IMG/VR virus record: IMGVR_UViG_3300050821_000766 | Span: 1 to 31,445 of that record | Source: a virus | Strand: one strand, 5' to 3' | DNA length: 31,445 nucleotides | In this document: piece by piece, positions 1-7,939 of the stretch | Layout of the letters: every line of letters begins with the position of its first letter | Position numbering within the stretch: the first letter of the stretch is position 1 | Made by a program: the position numbers and the translations under genes | The notes under the pieces: generated by a model | Databases searched by the model: none | What the model saw: the letters and a program-made list of their open reading frames with translations, nothing else | What the model was told of the DNA's origin: nothing

Positions 1-519
1 AGCGTCACGTTCAATACGTCGAACTTCCAGGTCGCCGTTACCTTCGGCGCTGGCGCAACGGCTACCGGCCTTTCGGTCGCCAAGCTCATCGAAGCCAAGC
101 GCATCCTGCGTCACTATCATAACGACCTGGACGGCGACAGCCTGTGCCTGGTCATCGGCAGCCAGCAGGAAGCCGACCTCCTGAACCAGGTTCAGGTTGT
201 CTCGACCGAGTTCAATGACCGCCCGGTTCTGACGGACGGCAAGATCACCAAGTTCCTTGGTTACAACGTGGTTCTCAGCGAACGCCTGAACCCGGCCCAG
301 GGCGCTACCAACCAGCGCGGTTGCCTGGCCTTCGTGAAGTCGGGTGTCTATCTCGGTATCTGGAAGGACCTGACGAACCGCATTTCCATCCGCAACGAAC
401 TGTCCAGCGAACCGTGGGACGTTTACACGAACGCGATGTTTGGTTCGACCCGGCTACAGGAAGGCAAGGTCATTTCGATCCTGGCCTCCGATAGCTCTGG
501 CTCAGACATCACCCCGTAA
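1..519 (+). CDS. Major capsid protein, C-terminal part (5' truncated by window edge)
   Basis: The frame is open at base 1 and stops with TAA at 517-519, giving the last 172 residues. The visible part has the layout of the C-terminal half of HK97-fold phage capsid proteins. An alpha helix (TGLSVAKLIEAKRILRHY) is followed by a strand with polar residues (LCLVIGSQQEADLL), a segment FNDRPVLTDGKITKFLGYNVVLSERL, and a final P-domain-like region (ISIRNELSSEPWDVYTNAMFGSTRL). This order is typical of podovirus capsid proteins that form the icosahedral head. An internal ATG at 268 is not a real start, because the reading frame and the similarity pattern continue upstream of it. An SD sequence (AAGGAG) for the next gene lies directly after the stop. 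The call rests on motif recognition and on the downstream tail genes. Confidence 0.8.
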   Translation, partial: SVTFNTSNFQVAVTFGAGATATGLSVAKLIEAKRILRHYHNDLDGDSLCLVIGSQQEADLLNQVQVVSTEFNDRPVLTDGKITKFLGYNVVLSERLNPAQGATNQRGCLAFVKSGVYLGIWKDLTNRISIRNELSSEPWDVYTNAMFGSTRLQEGKVISILASDSSGSDITP

Positions 520-531
520 GGAGCATGGACC

Positions 532-1203
532 ATGACTGCTGAAAACCTCGATAGCGTCAACATCACGAACCTGGATGCGCAGCCCATCGTCATCCAGTCG
601 CAGGGCGAAGGTGCCGTTGGCAACGAGTTCATCCAAACCGATACGGTCAACCACACGACCAACTTCGGTTCGGCTACCAAGAACTCTAGCCGCCAGTGCC
701 GCATCCCGGTCGAAGCCAAGATCAAGCGTGTATGGATGTACACGACTGGCCTTGACAGTTCGTCCGCTCAGACGATCACGCTGGACGTGAACCTGTCCTT
801 CTCGGACAGCCTGTATGACGAGACTGCTCCGGCTCTCCAGAGCCAAATCCCGCAGTCGGGCCTTACCGGCGCTATCACGACCCTGACCAGCTATTCCAGC
901 CCGAACAAGATGTTCGGCGCGGCGCTGACCGTGGCGGCTTCGGGTGCGGTGCAGTTCACCGAAGTCACCTACAAGAACCTGTGGACCCCGGCTCTCGGCC
1001 TCCTGCCTGCTTGGGCGGCCATGGGCGGCTCGGGTGCGGCTACCGCTGCGGTGCAGACCGCGGGTGGCGGCTTTGCCCAGCAGGGCGGCTCCGGCCAGAT
1101 TTGCTCGCCGGGCGGCTGGTTTGACCTGCTGATCGTGACGGCTCATACTGCCACGACCAATGCTACCGGCACGATTGGCACGGAAATCGACTTCGTAATC
1201 TAA
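532..1203 (+). CDS. Probable minor head/decoration protein
   Basis: This 223-aa protein starts at an ATG preceded by AAGGAG, 13 bases after the capsid stop. It is rich in Thr, Ser, Gly and beta-prone stretches, has no signal peptide and has no obvious enzymatic motif. Residues around 75-95 (IKRVWMYTTGLDSSSAQTITLDVNLSF) look like beta strands. A Gly/Ala-rich segment occupies about 160-190. Its place directly after the major capsid gene is where podophages often carry a head-decoration or second capsid protein, and that is the only basis for the role. I do not recognise a named family. A long reverse-strand frame through the same bases (502-1146) is a shadow. Confidence 0.6.
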   Translation: MTAENLDSVNITNLDAQPIVIQSQGEGAVGNEFIQTDTVNHTTNFGSATKNSSRQCRIPVEAKIKRVWMYTTGLDSSSAQTITLDVNLSFSDSLYDETAPALQSQIPQSGLTGAITTLTSYSSPNKMFGAALTVAASGAVQFTEVTYKNLWTPALGLLPAWAAMGGSGAATAAVQTAGGGFAQQGGSGQICSPGGWFDLLIVTAHTATTNATGTIGTEIDFVI

Positions 1204-1206
1204 CCT

Positions 1207-1300
1207 TGTTCCCGCGACTGTGTTGATGAAATCCCGCTTGAAGTTGCCCTCCCTTCGACAAGCCTGGATTTCCCCGGTCGCGGGAACACCTTTTTAAGGT
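1207..1300 (+). terminator. Long nested hairpin followed by a T-run, upstream of a small-gene cluster
   Basis: Bases 1207-1218 (TGTTCCCGCGAC) pair with 1277-1288 (GTCGCGGGAACA) as 12 Watson-Crick pairs. Inside, 1228-1234 (GAAATCC) pairs with 1266-1272 (GGATTTC). Inside that, 1236-1240 (GCTTG) pairs with 1259-1263 (CAAGC). The result is a rod of three stacked helices. It is followed by CCTTTTT at 1289-1295, as in an intrinsic terminator. The T-run also belongs to a short ACCTT/AAGGT hairpin (1288-1300) that contains the AAGG Shine-Dalgarno of the next gene. The element could therefore attenuate transcription after the head genes, control translation downstream, or serve as an RNA processing site. 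Confidence 0.6.
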
Positions 1301-1306
1301 GAGCCC

Positions 1307-1534
1307 GTGACGACCTACTACCTCGTTATCAACCACGGTCAGTCCGGCAGCGTGGCCAACGGTACTAATGTTGTGCTATCGACTTCGGCTCCGGGTGGAG
1401 ACATTATTGTGACGCTTGGCTCGCAGCAGGTTATCGCTGGCATGTCCAAGTCAACGGTCGCAAATCATCTCGCGGCGATGGCGAACTTCGTCCGTTCGTC
1501 CACGTCGGGGGCCATTCCGTTCGGGAGCCAGTAA
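1307..1534 (+). CDS. Small virion-region protein, paralogue of the next gene
   Basis: The 75-aa product starts at a GTG with AAGGTGAG 3-4 bases upstream; that SD lies within the end of the preceding hairpin. It begins MTTYYLVINHGQ and has a beta-rich first half (VVLSTSAPGGDIIVTLG). A probable helix follows (STVANHLAAMANFV). The order of elements matches the following 82-aa protein, so the two look like diverged tandem duplicates. I do not recognise the family. The position between head and fibre genes suggests a small structural or connector protein, which is inference only. Confidence 0.6.
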   Translation: MTTYYLVINHGQSGSVANGTNVVLSTSAPGGDIIVTLGSQQVIAGMSKSTVANHLAAMANFVRSSTSGAIPFGSQ

Positions 1535-1783
1535 ATGACGCAGTATTTCTATTCCGTTAACGCGGGCTTGGCTCCGCTCAACCCGCAGGCCGTTACGGTC
1601 CAGGCGGGCGGCGGTGCTCCTACTGCGGACGTATACGTGCAGGTCAACAATGCCAACCAAGGCGTTGTGAATAAGATGCAGCTTCTTCTCTGCCTTCAGC
1701 AGATCATGCTTCTGATCCAGGGCGAAGGTGTTGGCACGGCTTCGACCGGGACTGCAAACGTAATTCCGCCCATTAATCCGTAG
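1535..1783 (+). CDS. Small virion-region protein, paralogue of the preceding gene
   Basis: The product is 82 aa. The ATG directly follows the TAA of the preceding gene, with GGGAG 7 bases upstream. It starts MTQYFYSVNAG, compared with MTTYYLVINHG in the neighbour. It then has a beta-like stretch (AVTVQAGGGAPTADVYVQV) and a hydrophobic helix (VVNKMQLLLCLQQIMLLIQ). The C-terminus is Gly/Thr/Pro-rich. The hydrophobic helix has Gln and Lys throughout, so it is more likely a packing helix than a membrane span. Function unknown; probably a virion component. Confidence 0.6.
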   Translation: MTQYFYSVNAGLAPLNPQAVTVQAGGGAPTADVYVQVNNANQGVVNKMQLLLCLQQIMLLIQGEGVGTASTGTANVIPPINP

Positions 1784-1791
1784 GTCGCGTC

Positions 1792-2409
1792 ATGACGACC
1801 ACGGCCCTATCCGCGAATATCGGCTCGCCGGATACAGTCGGCATTTTGCCGATTTCGACGTTCAATCTGAGTTCTCAGATTACGACGAGCCAAACCGCTG
1901 CTTCGACGGCGGACACGGCCATGGGCACTTTGCAAACTGAGATTATCACTGCGAACACCAGTGTCGCGACTGCTCTGACGGACTTCGCTTTGATCTATGT
2001 CGATATAGACCTTATGTCGAACCAGATCACCGCTGGGGGCGCGGGGGGACCGTCCTATGTCGGTACGTCCCACATGTGGAGCGGTACTTCGTCCTCTGGC
2101 TTTACACTGAATGCTACCAACGCGTCTGCGTTCCTCGCGGATTGGAACACGCTGGTTACTCAGGTCAACTTGGCCAAGACGGACACGACCACCGCACAGA
2201 CCAATACCACGACAGCGGTTGCACAGGCGGTAGTGACGAAGGCGGATACGGCGGCGGCACTTACGGCGGCCAACGCAGTCGTCCCTCCCTCCACAAGCGA
2301 CATGACTGTCGTTTATACGTCTACCAATGTCGGCACGTCTGCCTCAAAGCTTAATGGTTTGCTCGCCGCCGTCTTGGCGTTCGCCCGAAACGCGGGTCTC
2401 GTCTCGTAA
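1792..2409 (+). CDS. Thr/Ala-rich coiled-coil protein, probable tail or fibre component
   Basis: This 205-aa protein is very rich in Thr, Ala and Ser. Two long stretches look like polar coiled coils: about 25-65 (SSQITTSQTAASTADTAMGTLQTEIITANTSV) and about 115-165 (DWNTLVTQVNLAKTDTTTAQTNTTTAVAQAVVTKADTAAAL). Between them is a Gly-rich loop with a short aromatic segment (GTSHMWSG). Long trimeric coiled coils of this composition are common in phage fibres and in tail or head whiskers. No enzymatic motif is visible. The SD is weak (AGGT), so the start is the obvious ATG rather than a well-supported one. Confidence 0.55.
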   Translation: MTTTALSANIGSPDTVGILPISTFNLSSQITTSQTAASTADTAMGTLQTEIITANTSVATALTDFALIYVDIDLMSNQITAGGAGGPSYVGTSHMWSGTSSSGFTLNATNASAFLADWNTLVTQVNLAKTDTTTAQTNTTTAVAQAVVTKADTAAALTAANAVVPPSTSDMTVVYTSTNVGTSASKLNGLLAAVLAFARNAGLVS

Positions 2410-2424
2410 GGAAGGGACGATGTT

Positions 2425-2766
2425 GTGGGCACTATTACGCATGAGCATGTAACGCTTCTTCCTGACAATCCGACGAAAGACGTAAGCGCTAACGTCTGGA
2501 ACCAGCCCCATGCTTTCAACCTTGGTCCCTCGGATGTTGGGCTGGGCAATGTCAACAATACGTCAGACATCAATAAGCCGGTCTCGACGGCGACAGCAGC
2601 GGCCATTGCTGCGGCGGTTTCGGGAGGGCTAGGCTTCGTAGCTCTCCAGCCGATAGTCGCTCCCGCTACGCCTCTTACCGGCATGATAATCTACGTGGAC
2701 ATAGTCGATAACAAGCTGAAGTCCCTGGCGTCCACTGGCGTAATCACAATTTTGGCGCTACCTTAA
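2425..2766 (+). CDS. Short tail fibre/collar-type protein
   Basis: The product is 113 aa. The GTG start is chosen because GGAAGGGA lies 7-8 bases upstream. The nearby ATG at 2420 opens a frame that stops after ten codons. The central segment LGPSDVGLGNVNNTSDINKPVSTATAAAI is the hallmark linker of phage tail fibres (the VGLGNVDNTSDANKPVS-type motif). Usual fibres are much longer; this protein has only a short N-terminal HEHVTLLPDNPTK segment and a 40-aa beta-like tail. It may be a fibre adaptor or a minimal fibre that packs with the neighbouring coiled-coil protein. Confidence 0.6.
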   Translation: MGTITHEHVTLLPDNPTKDVSANVWNQPHAFNLGPSDVGLGNVNNTSDINKPVSTATAAAIAAAVSGGLGFVALQPIVAPATPLTGMIIYVDIVDNKLKSLASTGVITILALP

Positions 2767-2830
2767 ATGAATGTCCGGTATCTTCGACCCCAACATATTC
2801 GACCCGGCCATATTTGACGAAGGAACTTCG

Positions 2831-4138
2831 ATGGCAAACGAATACTTCACCAATGTTGACATCGGGAACAGGGCGCTCCAACACCTTGGCGCGACCCGCA
2901 TTACGTCGTTCTCGGACAACAGCAAGAACGCTTCTGCCATTTCCTTCGTCTATGACAAGCTTCGCCAGGCTGAACTACGTCGCAACGTGTGGCGGTTCTC
3001 TATCAGGGAGGTAGCGCTTCGGCCCGTAGACACTACCACTCTCCGCGTGACGTTCCTGCCCTGGAGCGCGACGATTGCTTACCAACCGGGGGCAATCGTC
3101 GCGGACCCTTCTCTTAACGGCGTTCTGTGGGTTTCCGCCAAGCCGTTCAACCTTAACCTCGCCCCTGGCACCGACCCGTCATGGGACATCTACTATGGTC
3201 CGCTGACGGCGGACGTGTTCACGCCCATTCCAAACTCTATCGGCAGTCCTGCCTATTACACGGGCGAGCTTGTCTACGAGACGCTGGGCGCTGGCAAAAT
3301 CCAGGTCTATTCGTCCCTGAGTGAACAGAACTCTACCGACCCGGTGAGTGGCACAGACACTTGGGCGGCCACGACTACCTATGCCAAGGGGCAGGTTACG
3401 CAGAACCCCGGAGACAGCTTCTTCTACATCTCCCTAATCGACAATAACCTGAACAACACTCCAGGCACTTACGGCGCGTGGGACAGCGGAACCACCTACG
3501 CGATTTCAACGATTGTCGGGGCATCGGACGGCAATCTTTACATCTCCATGACCAACAGCAATACCAATCATAACCCGATTGGCGACAACGGCACGAACTG
3601 GCAGCCGACCGGCAATCTCTGGCCGTGGACGACCAACTTTACTTCGGGTATCAGCGCCATTCCATGGACGCTCCAGTACTGCATGGTCGGGGCCATGAAT
3701 ATCGTCTATCCGCTTGGCTCCGGCCCGGCCAGTCAGACGTTCACCCGCAATATCTTCAAGCTCCCGAACGGGTTCCTGCGGCAGGCGTCGAACGACCCTA
3801 AGCAGGGAAGCGTATCCTTCCTCGGTGCGCCCGGTGGTGCCCCGTACAACGATTGGAACCTGGAGGGGGAGTTTCTGACTTCGCAAACCGCCTGGCCAAT
3901 CATTCTACGGTTTGGCGCGGACATGACACAGGTGTCGAAGTTCGATCCTATGTTCTGCGAGGGACTGGCGGCCCGCATTGCGATGGAAACCTGCGAAGAG
4001 CTTACCCAGGCGCAGGACAAACTCCGTGCTGCGGAGACGATGTATGCTGGCTTCATGGGCCAGGCGCGTACCGTCAACGGCATTGAGACCGGGCCGACAG
4101 AACCCCCCGAGGATGATTGGCTGACAACTCGCGTCTGA
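2831..4138 (+). CDS. Tail tubular protein A-like (gatekeeper) with carbohydrate-binding-like repeats
   Basis: The product is 435 aa from an ATG with AAGGA 6 bases upstream. The N-terminus (FTNVDIGNRALQHLGATRITSF, then a helix with LRQAELRRNVWRFSIRE) matches the T7 gp11-type tail tubular protein A family, which forms the ring between portal and nozzle. The C-terminal part (GLAARIAMETCEELTQAQDKLRAAETMYAGFMGQARTVNG) is the matching helical half. T7 gp11 is about 196 aa, so this protein is much longer. The extra middle, residues about 78-257, contains four units of the form W...Y..G..V....LY.S......N....P.....W, as in CBM5/12-type modules. An in-frame ATG at 2771 would add 20 residues (IFDPNIFDPAIFD motif) but has no SD. 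Confidence 0.8.
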   Translation: MANEYFTNVDIGNRALQHLGATRITSFSDNSKNASAISFVYDKLRQAELRRNVWRFSIREVALRPVDTTTLRVTFLPWSATIAYQPGAIVADPSLNGVLWVSAKPFNLNLAPGTDPSWDIYYGPLTADVFTPIPNSIGSPAYYTGELVYETLGAGKIQVYSSLSEQNSTDPVSGTDTWAATTTYAKGQVTQNPGDSFFYISLIDNNLNNTPGTYGAWDSGTTYAISTIVGASDGNLYISMTNSNTNHNPIGDNGTNWQPTGNLWPWTTNFTSGISAIPWTLQYCMVGAMNIVYPLGSGPASQTFTRNIFKLPNGFLRQASNDPKQGSVSFLGAPGGAPYNDWNLEGEFLTSQTAWPIILRFGADMTQVSKFDPMFCEGLAARIAMETCEELTQAQDKLRAAETMYAGFMGQARTVNGIETGPTEPPEDDWLTTRV

Positions 4139-4599
4139 TGGCACAGGGGAAGAAAGGAACCGGCCTATCCGGCACTTATCAGGGCAAACCATGTATCCAC
4201 GGCCACGGAACCGCGCGGTATCGTGCAGGAGGCGCTTGCGTTACTTGCTCAAGGCATCGTTCCCGTGACCAGTGGCGGTCCGCAGACCCCGCGTTTAGGG
4301 AAAAGAAACGCATATCCGCTCGAAAGATTTACCCAACTACGCTACGCAATCGTAACCTTCTTCGGGACTACGGAATTACGCTAGTGCAATACAATGAAAT
4401 GGCTGCGAACCAAGGCATGAACTGTGCGATGTGTGATTGTCAGCCGGGCTATCCACTGCGCGTGGATCATTGCCACGATACTGGAACGGTTCGTAACTTG
4501 CTTTGTATTACTTGTAACCTTGCTCTTGGCGCGTTGAAGGATAGCCCGCTATTGGCCGAGAAGGCTGCTGCGTATTTACGCAAGCACGGGAGAATATAA
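4138..4599 (+). CDS. Endonuclease VII-type HNH nuclease, probably free-standing homing endonuclease
   Basis: The product is 153 aa from ATG 4138, which overlaps the previous TGA; a TTG at 4117 would add 7 residues. Two parts are visible. An N-terminal zinc-knuckle-like segment has Cys/His pairs (CIHGHG...ACVTC). A C-terminal His-Me domain has CAMC, then VDHCHDTGTVRNLLCITCNLALGALKD. DHCH-x-TG-x-VR-x-LLC-x2-CN-x2-LG is the signature of the recombination endonuclease VII family (T4 gp49-like), with catalytic His in DHCH and four zinc Cys. Between two tail tubular genes, both intact, it is best read as a mobile HNH gene rather than a packaging resolvase. It would cut DNA and promote its own spread. 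Confidence 0.85.
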   Translation: MAQGKKGTGLSGTYQGKPCIHGHGTARYRAGGACVTCSRHRSRDQWRSADPAFREKKRISARKIYPTTLRNRNLLRDYGITLVQYNEMAANQGMNCAMCDCQPGYPLRVDHCHDTGTVRNLLCITCNLALGALKDSPLLAEKAAAYLRKHGRI

Positions 4600-7268
4600 T
4601 GGCCGTCGTATCACGCGCACAATCCACGTTCCTTGGTGGTGAGTGGAGCCCATACGCGCAGGGTCGCTTCGACCATGCCGGATACAAGACTGCGCTCAAC
4701 GTCTGCCTTAACTCCCACCCCATTACGGAGGGGGCGTGGACACGGCGACCGGGGTTTCAGTTCCTTGGCCTGACTAAGGGCGGAGCCAAGGCACGCACCA
4801 TTGCGTTCGATTTCTCGGAGATTGCTTCGTTCTTCATGGAATTGTCGACCAATAACCTACGGTTCTACGCGGGTACTAGCCGTGTGCACACGGCGGACGA
4901 ACAGGTGGTTTCGGCCATTAGCACGGCGACGCCTGCTGTTATTACGACGGCCACCAGCCCCATCGCCTGGCCAACGGGCAGTGTGGTGGAGTTTATCTTT
5001 CAGGGCTCCACGAATAGTGCCGTGGGTGCGCCGCTGCAAAATCGTCAGTTCACCGTTACCAACATTGATAACGTCCACTATTCCCTGTTCGATATGCAGA
5101 CTGGCGCACCCATCAACGGGGCTACGTTGAATTGGGTTGCGCCTTTTCCTGCACAGCTAGTAGTTGGCCGCGTGCTTGATTTGGCGACGCCATACAACGG
5201 TACTGATTGGCAGCAAGTTCGCAAGGTGCAGGCGGCTAACGTAACCAGCAACCCGCCCCTGGCCGATGCCATCCTGCTGCACAATCTTTATCCCCCGCAG
5301 ACAGTAGCTGAGAACGCACCGAACATCGTAACGCCACGCCTCCAGCAGTTTTCCATTGGCGCTTCGGCTTTCGTGAATGGCCCGTATCTTGACCCGGTGA
5401 ACAACTCTCCGACCGGCAACACTATTCAGCCCAGCAACAGCGCGGGGGCAACTCTTGTCGCCGCCACCACGGGGAACATAAACGGCGGTACAGGGTTCGT
5501 GGCTACGGATGTTGGCCGTATGCTGCGCATGTTCTCGGAGCCGGTTATCTGGAACATTGGTGTCACCTATCCGGCCGGACAATACGTCAAATATCTTGGC
5601 GCTTATTACCTGTCAGGCGTTGGCAGCAACCTTGGCAACATCCCCAACATTTCTCCCTCTGACTGGATACCCGTGGCTGCGTCTACGGCGACTGTTTGGG
5701 TGTGGGGGAAGATCACCGCTGTAACGAACACGACTACGGTTAGCTTTTCGATACAGCCGAACCCGGATGGCGTTCCGGCCACCTTGGCTTATTTTGCGCA
5801 GACGGCGGTCACTACGTGGGCGCTTGGTGCGTACAGCGCCACGACGGGCTATCCGTCCTGCGGCTGCTACTATCAAGGCCGCCTTGTCCTGTCGGGCGCT
5901 ATCGGCAACAGAATTGACGCTAGCGTCACCAATTCTATTTTTGACTTCTCTCCGACTGACACGTTTGGAAACGTGCTGGGCAGTAGCGCGATTGCCAGCA
6001 CGTACAACGCCGATAATACCAACACGGTCTATTGGATTGAAGATACGGCAGCGGGCTTGATCGCGGCCACGAAGACCGGCCAGTGGCTCATCAACGCGCC
6101 TACCCTTGGCCCGTGGACTTCGACCAACCAGGCAGCTTCCCGCGTGACGAAGGTGAAGGCTGGTAATCTCCTGCCCGCTCATACACCGCTTACTCTTGTG
6201 GCTGTGGATAAGTTCGGTCTCAGCATGTTTGAGTTTTACCCGGACGTGTTCAGTGGGCGCATCCAGGCTCCGAACCTGAATGCCTTTGCACAACACATTA
6301 CCGTGCCGGGCGTCCTGGAGATCGATTACCAGTCAGACATTCTCCCCGTCGTGTGGGGCCGTCGTTCGGATGGTGGTCTGATTGGCTGCACCTATTGTCG
6401 CGAGAGATTGTATAGCGCAGACCCGCCCACGTTCTCTGGCTTCCATCGCCATGCTCTCGGCAATGGTCACACTGTCGAAAGCGTGTCAGTAAGTCCTAAT
6501 GCGTTACTGACGCAAGATACGTTGCGCATGGTGGAGTTCGACAGTGTTCAGGGCTTTCGTCATGTCACGACTTCTCGCCCTCTGTTCAAAGCGACGGACG
6601 CCCTTACTTCTGCTTGGTTTGTGGATGATGGTGTGGTGCCGTCTGGAGCGCAACAGTCAACAGTGGGAGGCGTAAGTGGCATCACGTTCTTTGGACTTTG
6701 GCATCTTAACGGAGAGACAGCTTCAGCAGTTATCGGAGGGCTCGACTGCGGCGATTATCTTGTCGGTAACGGCTCCATCTTTGTCCCATTCGGTTCCGAC
6801 CCCGCAGGAAACTTCAAGCTGTCTTATCTGCAATCCCTCTCGCAAGTTGGGGGTTACGGGGACATGTCTGTTCTGCTGGACAGCCCAGCCTACACCTTTC
6901 CAGCCGTCGTCGGACTGACGTACACATCCCAAGGCCAGATGCTTCGGGCTCTCAAGCCGGAAGAGGCAGGCGCACGCACTGGCCCTGGCCTTGGCATGAC
7001 GCGCAGGACGCATATGTTCTCGTCCTTGTTCGGGAACATGATACCGGGCACGGTGTCGTTCGGGACGACGTTCTCTGATCTGCGCCCCTGCACGCCGACT
7101 TTCCCTGGCGGTTCGGCGCTACCCACTACATCTATGTACTCCGGGGTGTTTTGGGGTACATTGGATGATGACTATAGTTTCGACAGTCAATTGTGTTGGC
7201 AGATTACCCGTCCGCTGCCGCTGACCATCGCGGCGTTGGATAGCTTCGCTCACACGCAGGAACGCTAA
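4599..7268 (+). CDS. Tail tubular protein B-like (nozzle)
   Basis: The product is 889 aa; its ATG overlaps the TAA of the HNH gene (TAATG). The N-terminus (AQSTFLGGEWSPYAQGRFDHAGYKTALNVCLNSHPITEGAWTRRPGFQFLG) is the characteristic opening of the large podovirus tail nozzle or stabilisation proteins, equivalent to T7 gp12. The following beta-rich repeats and the mid-protein segment YPSCGCYYQGRLVLSGA...FDFSP fit that family. A single CBM5/12-like unit (WNIGVTYPAGQYVKYLGAYYLSG...DWIP) sits near residues 316-358, of the same kind as the repeats in the tail tubular A protein. The protein forms the distal tail tube through which DNA exits. Its length is within the family range. Confidence 0.85.
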   Translation: MAVVSRAQSTFLGGEWSPYAQGRFDHAGYKTALNVCLNSHPITEGAWTRRPGFQFLGLTKGGAKARTIAFDFSEIASFFMELSTNNLRFYAGTSRVHTADEQVVSAISTATPAVITTATSPIAWPTGSVVEFIFQGSTNSAVGAPLQNRQFTVTNIDNVHYSLFDMQTGAPINGATLNWVAPFPAQLVVGRVLDLATPYNGTDWQQVRKVQAANVTSNPPLADAILLHNLYPPQTVAENAPNIVTPRLQQFSIGASAFVNGPYLDPVNNSPTGNTIQPSNSAGATLVAATTGNINGGTGFVATDVGRMLRMFSEPVIWNIGVTYPAGQYVKYLGAYYLSGVGSNLGNIPNISPSDWIPVAASTATVWVWGKITAVTNTTTVSFSIQPNPDGVPATLAYFAQTAVTTWALGAYSATTGYPSCGCYYQGRLVLSGAIGNRIDASVTNSIFDFSPTDTFGNVLGSSAIASTYNADNTNTVYWIEDTAAGLIAATKTGQWLINAPTLGPWTSTNQAASRVTKVKAGNLLPAHTPLTLVAVDKFGLSMFEFYPDVFSGRIQAPNLNAFAQHITVPGVLEIDYQSDILPVVWGRRSDGGLIGCTYCRERLYSADPPTFSGFHRHALGNGHTVESVSVSPNALLTQDTLRMVEFDSVQGFRHVTTSRPLFKATDALTSAWFVDDGVVPSGAQQSTVGGVSGITFFGLWHLNGETASAVIGGLDCGDYLVGNGSIFVPFGSDPAGNFKLSYLQSLSQVGGYGDMSVLLDSPAYTFPAVVGLTYTSQGQMLRALKPEEAGARTGPGLGMTRRTHMFSSLFGNMIPGTVSFGTTFSDLRPCTPTFPGGSALPTTSMYSGVFWGTLDDDYSFDSQLCWQITRPLPLTIAALDSFAHTQER

Positions 7269-7933
7269 TGCCTAGTGTTGATCCTTTCTCAACCAGTAAC
7301 ATCATCAGTGGTGTTGGCGCGGGTATCGGCGCGGCTGGCTCGCTGTTCTCCGGCATGGGCGCGTCGGCGGGCGCGAGCGCGAGCGCGACCCAATTGTTTG
7401 GACAGTCACAAGCCGCATACTTTCAGGCCAATGGCTACCGGGAGGAAGCCGCTGGATTGAACATCGCTGCGGCGGGCTATGACGAAGCTTCCCATGCCGA
7501 AGCGCTGAACGCTGCTTATGCTAAAGCATCCGGCGACATTCAAGAGGCTCAGATGGGCCGCGAAATCTCCATGTCCCTTGGTCAAACCAAGGCGCAGGTG
7601 GGTGGCGCTGGTTTTGCCGAGAGTGGTAGCGCACTTGACATTCTGCGGGCTAGCAGCGAGCAAGGCGCGTTGGCCACATCTCTTATCGGCCAACAGACGG
7701 CCATTAATGTTAACAGCTACACGATGCAACAGAACGCCTACGAGAGCGAATACCTCAGCACAGAGAAGCAGGCAGATGCGGCCAACAGTGCGGCTGAGGG
7801 CGCTACGGCCATGGCGCAGGCTGACGCTGCGGCGGCTTCGCAGGTTCAGCAGGGCAGCACGATGGATACGATTGGCAGCATTATCGGTGGCGTGGCCAAG
7901 GTGGCTGGCGCTGTTGCTCCGTTCTTCGCGTAG
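7268..7933 (+). CDS. Internal virion protein, small (gp14-like)
   Basis: The product is 221 aa and starts in the TAATG overlap with the nozzle gene. It has a Gly/Ala-rich hydrophobic N-terminus (NIISGVGAGIGAAGSLFSGMGASAGASASA). A long Ala/Gln-rich helical body follows, with NSYTMQQNAYESEYLSTEKQADAAN in it. A second hydrophobic segment lies at the end (IGSIIGGVAKVAGAVAPFFA). This is the layout of the small internal core protein of T7-like podophages, which is ejected first and inserts into the outer membrane. Directly downstream are two much larger internal-protein candidates, as in T7 gp14-15-16. A short GCGAGC tandem repeat (about 7372-7389) encodes the SASASA stretch. Confidence 0.65.
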   Translation: MPSVDPFSTSNIISGVGAGIGAAGSLFSGMGASAGASASATQLFGQSQAAYFQANGYREEAAGLNIAAAGYDEASHAEALNAAYAKASGDIQEAQMGREISMSLGQTKAQVGGAGFAESGSALDILRASSEQGALATSLIGQQTAINVNSYTMQQNAYESEYLSTEKQADAANSAAEGATAMAQADAAAASQVQQGSTMDTIGSIIGGVAKVAGAVAPFFA

Positions 7934-7939
7934 GTTCGT

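Noticed and set aside
502-1146. 214-aa reverse-strand frame opposite the head protein
   Set aside because: It is the antisense shadow of the 532-1203 gene; its sequence is Arg/Ser/Gly-rich without motif and has no SD.
1208-1287. tRNA-like structure
   Set aside because: There is no T-arm GTTC/GGTTCGA box, no anticodon arm of the right size, and the outer stem is longer than the 7 bp of a tRNA.
4117-4137. TTG start for the HNH gene
   Set aside because: The ATG at 4138 overlaps the tail gene stop; GAGGA before the TTG is too close (3-4 bases) to be a good SD.
4138-4599. Group I intron or intein in the tail genes
   Set aside because: Both flanking tail genes have complete starts and ends, so nothing is interrupted.
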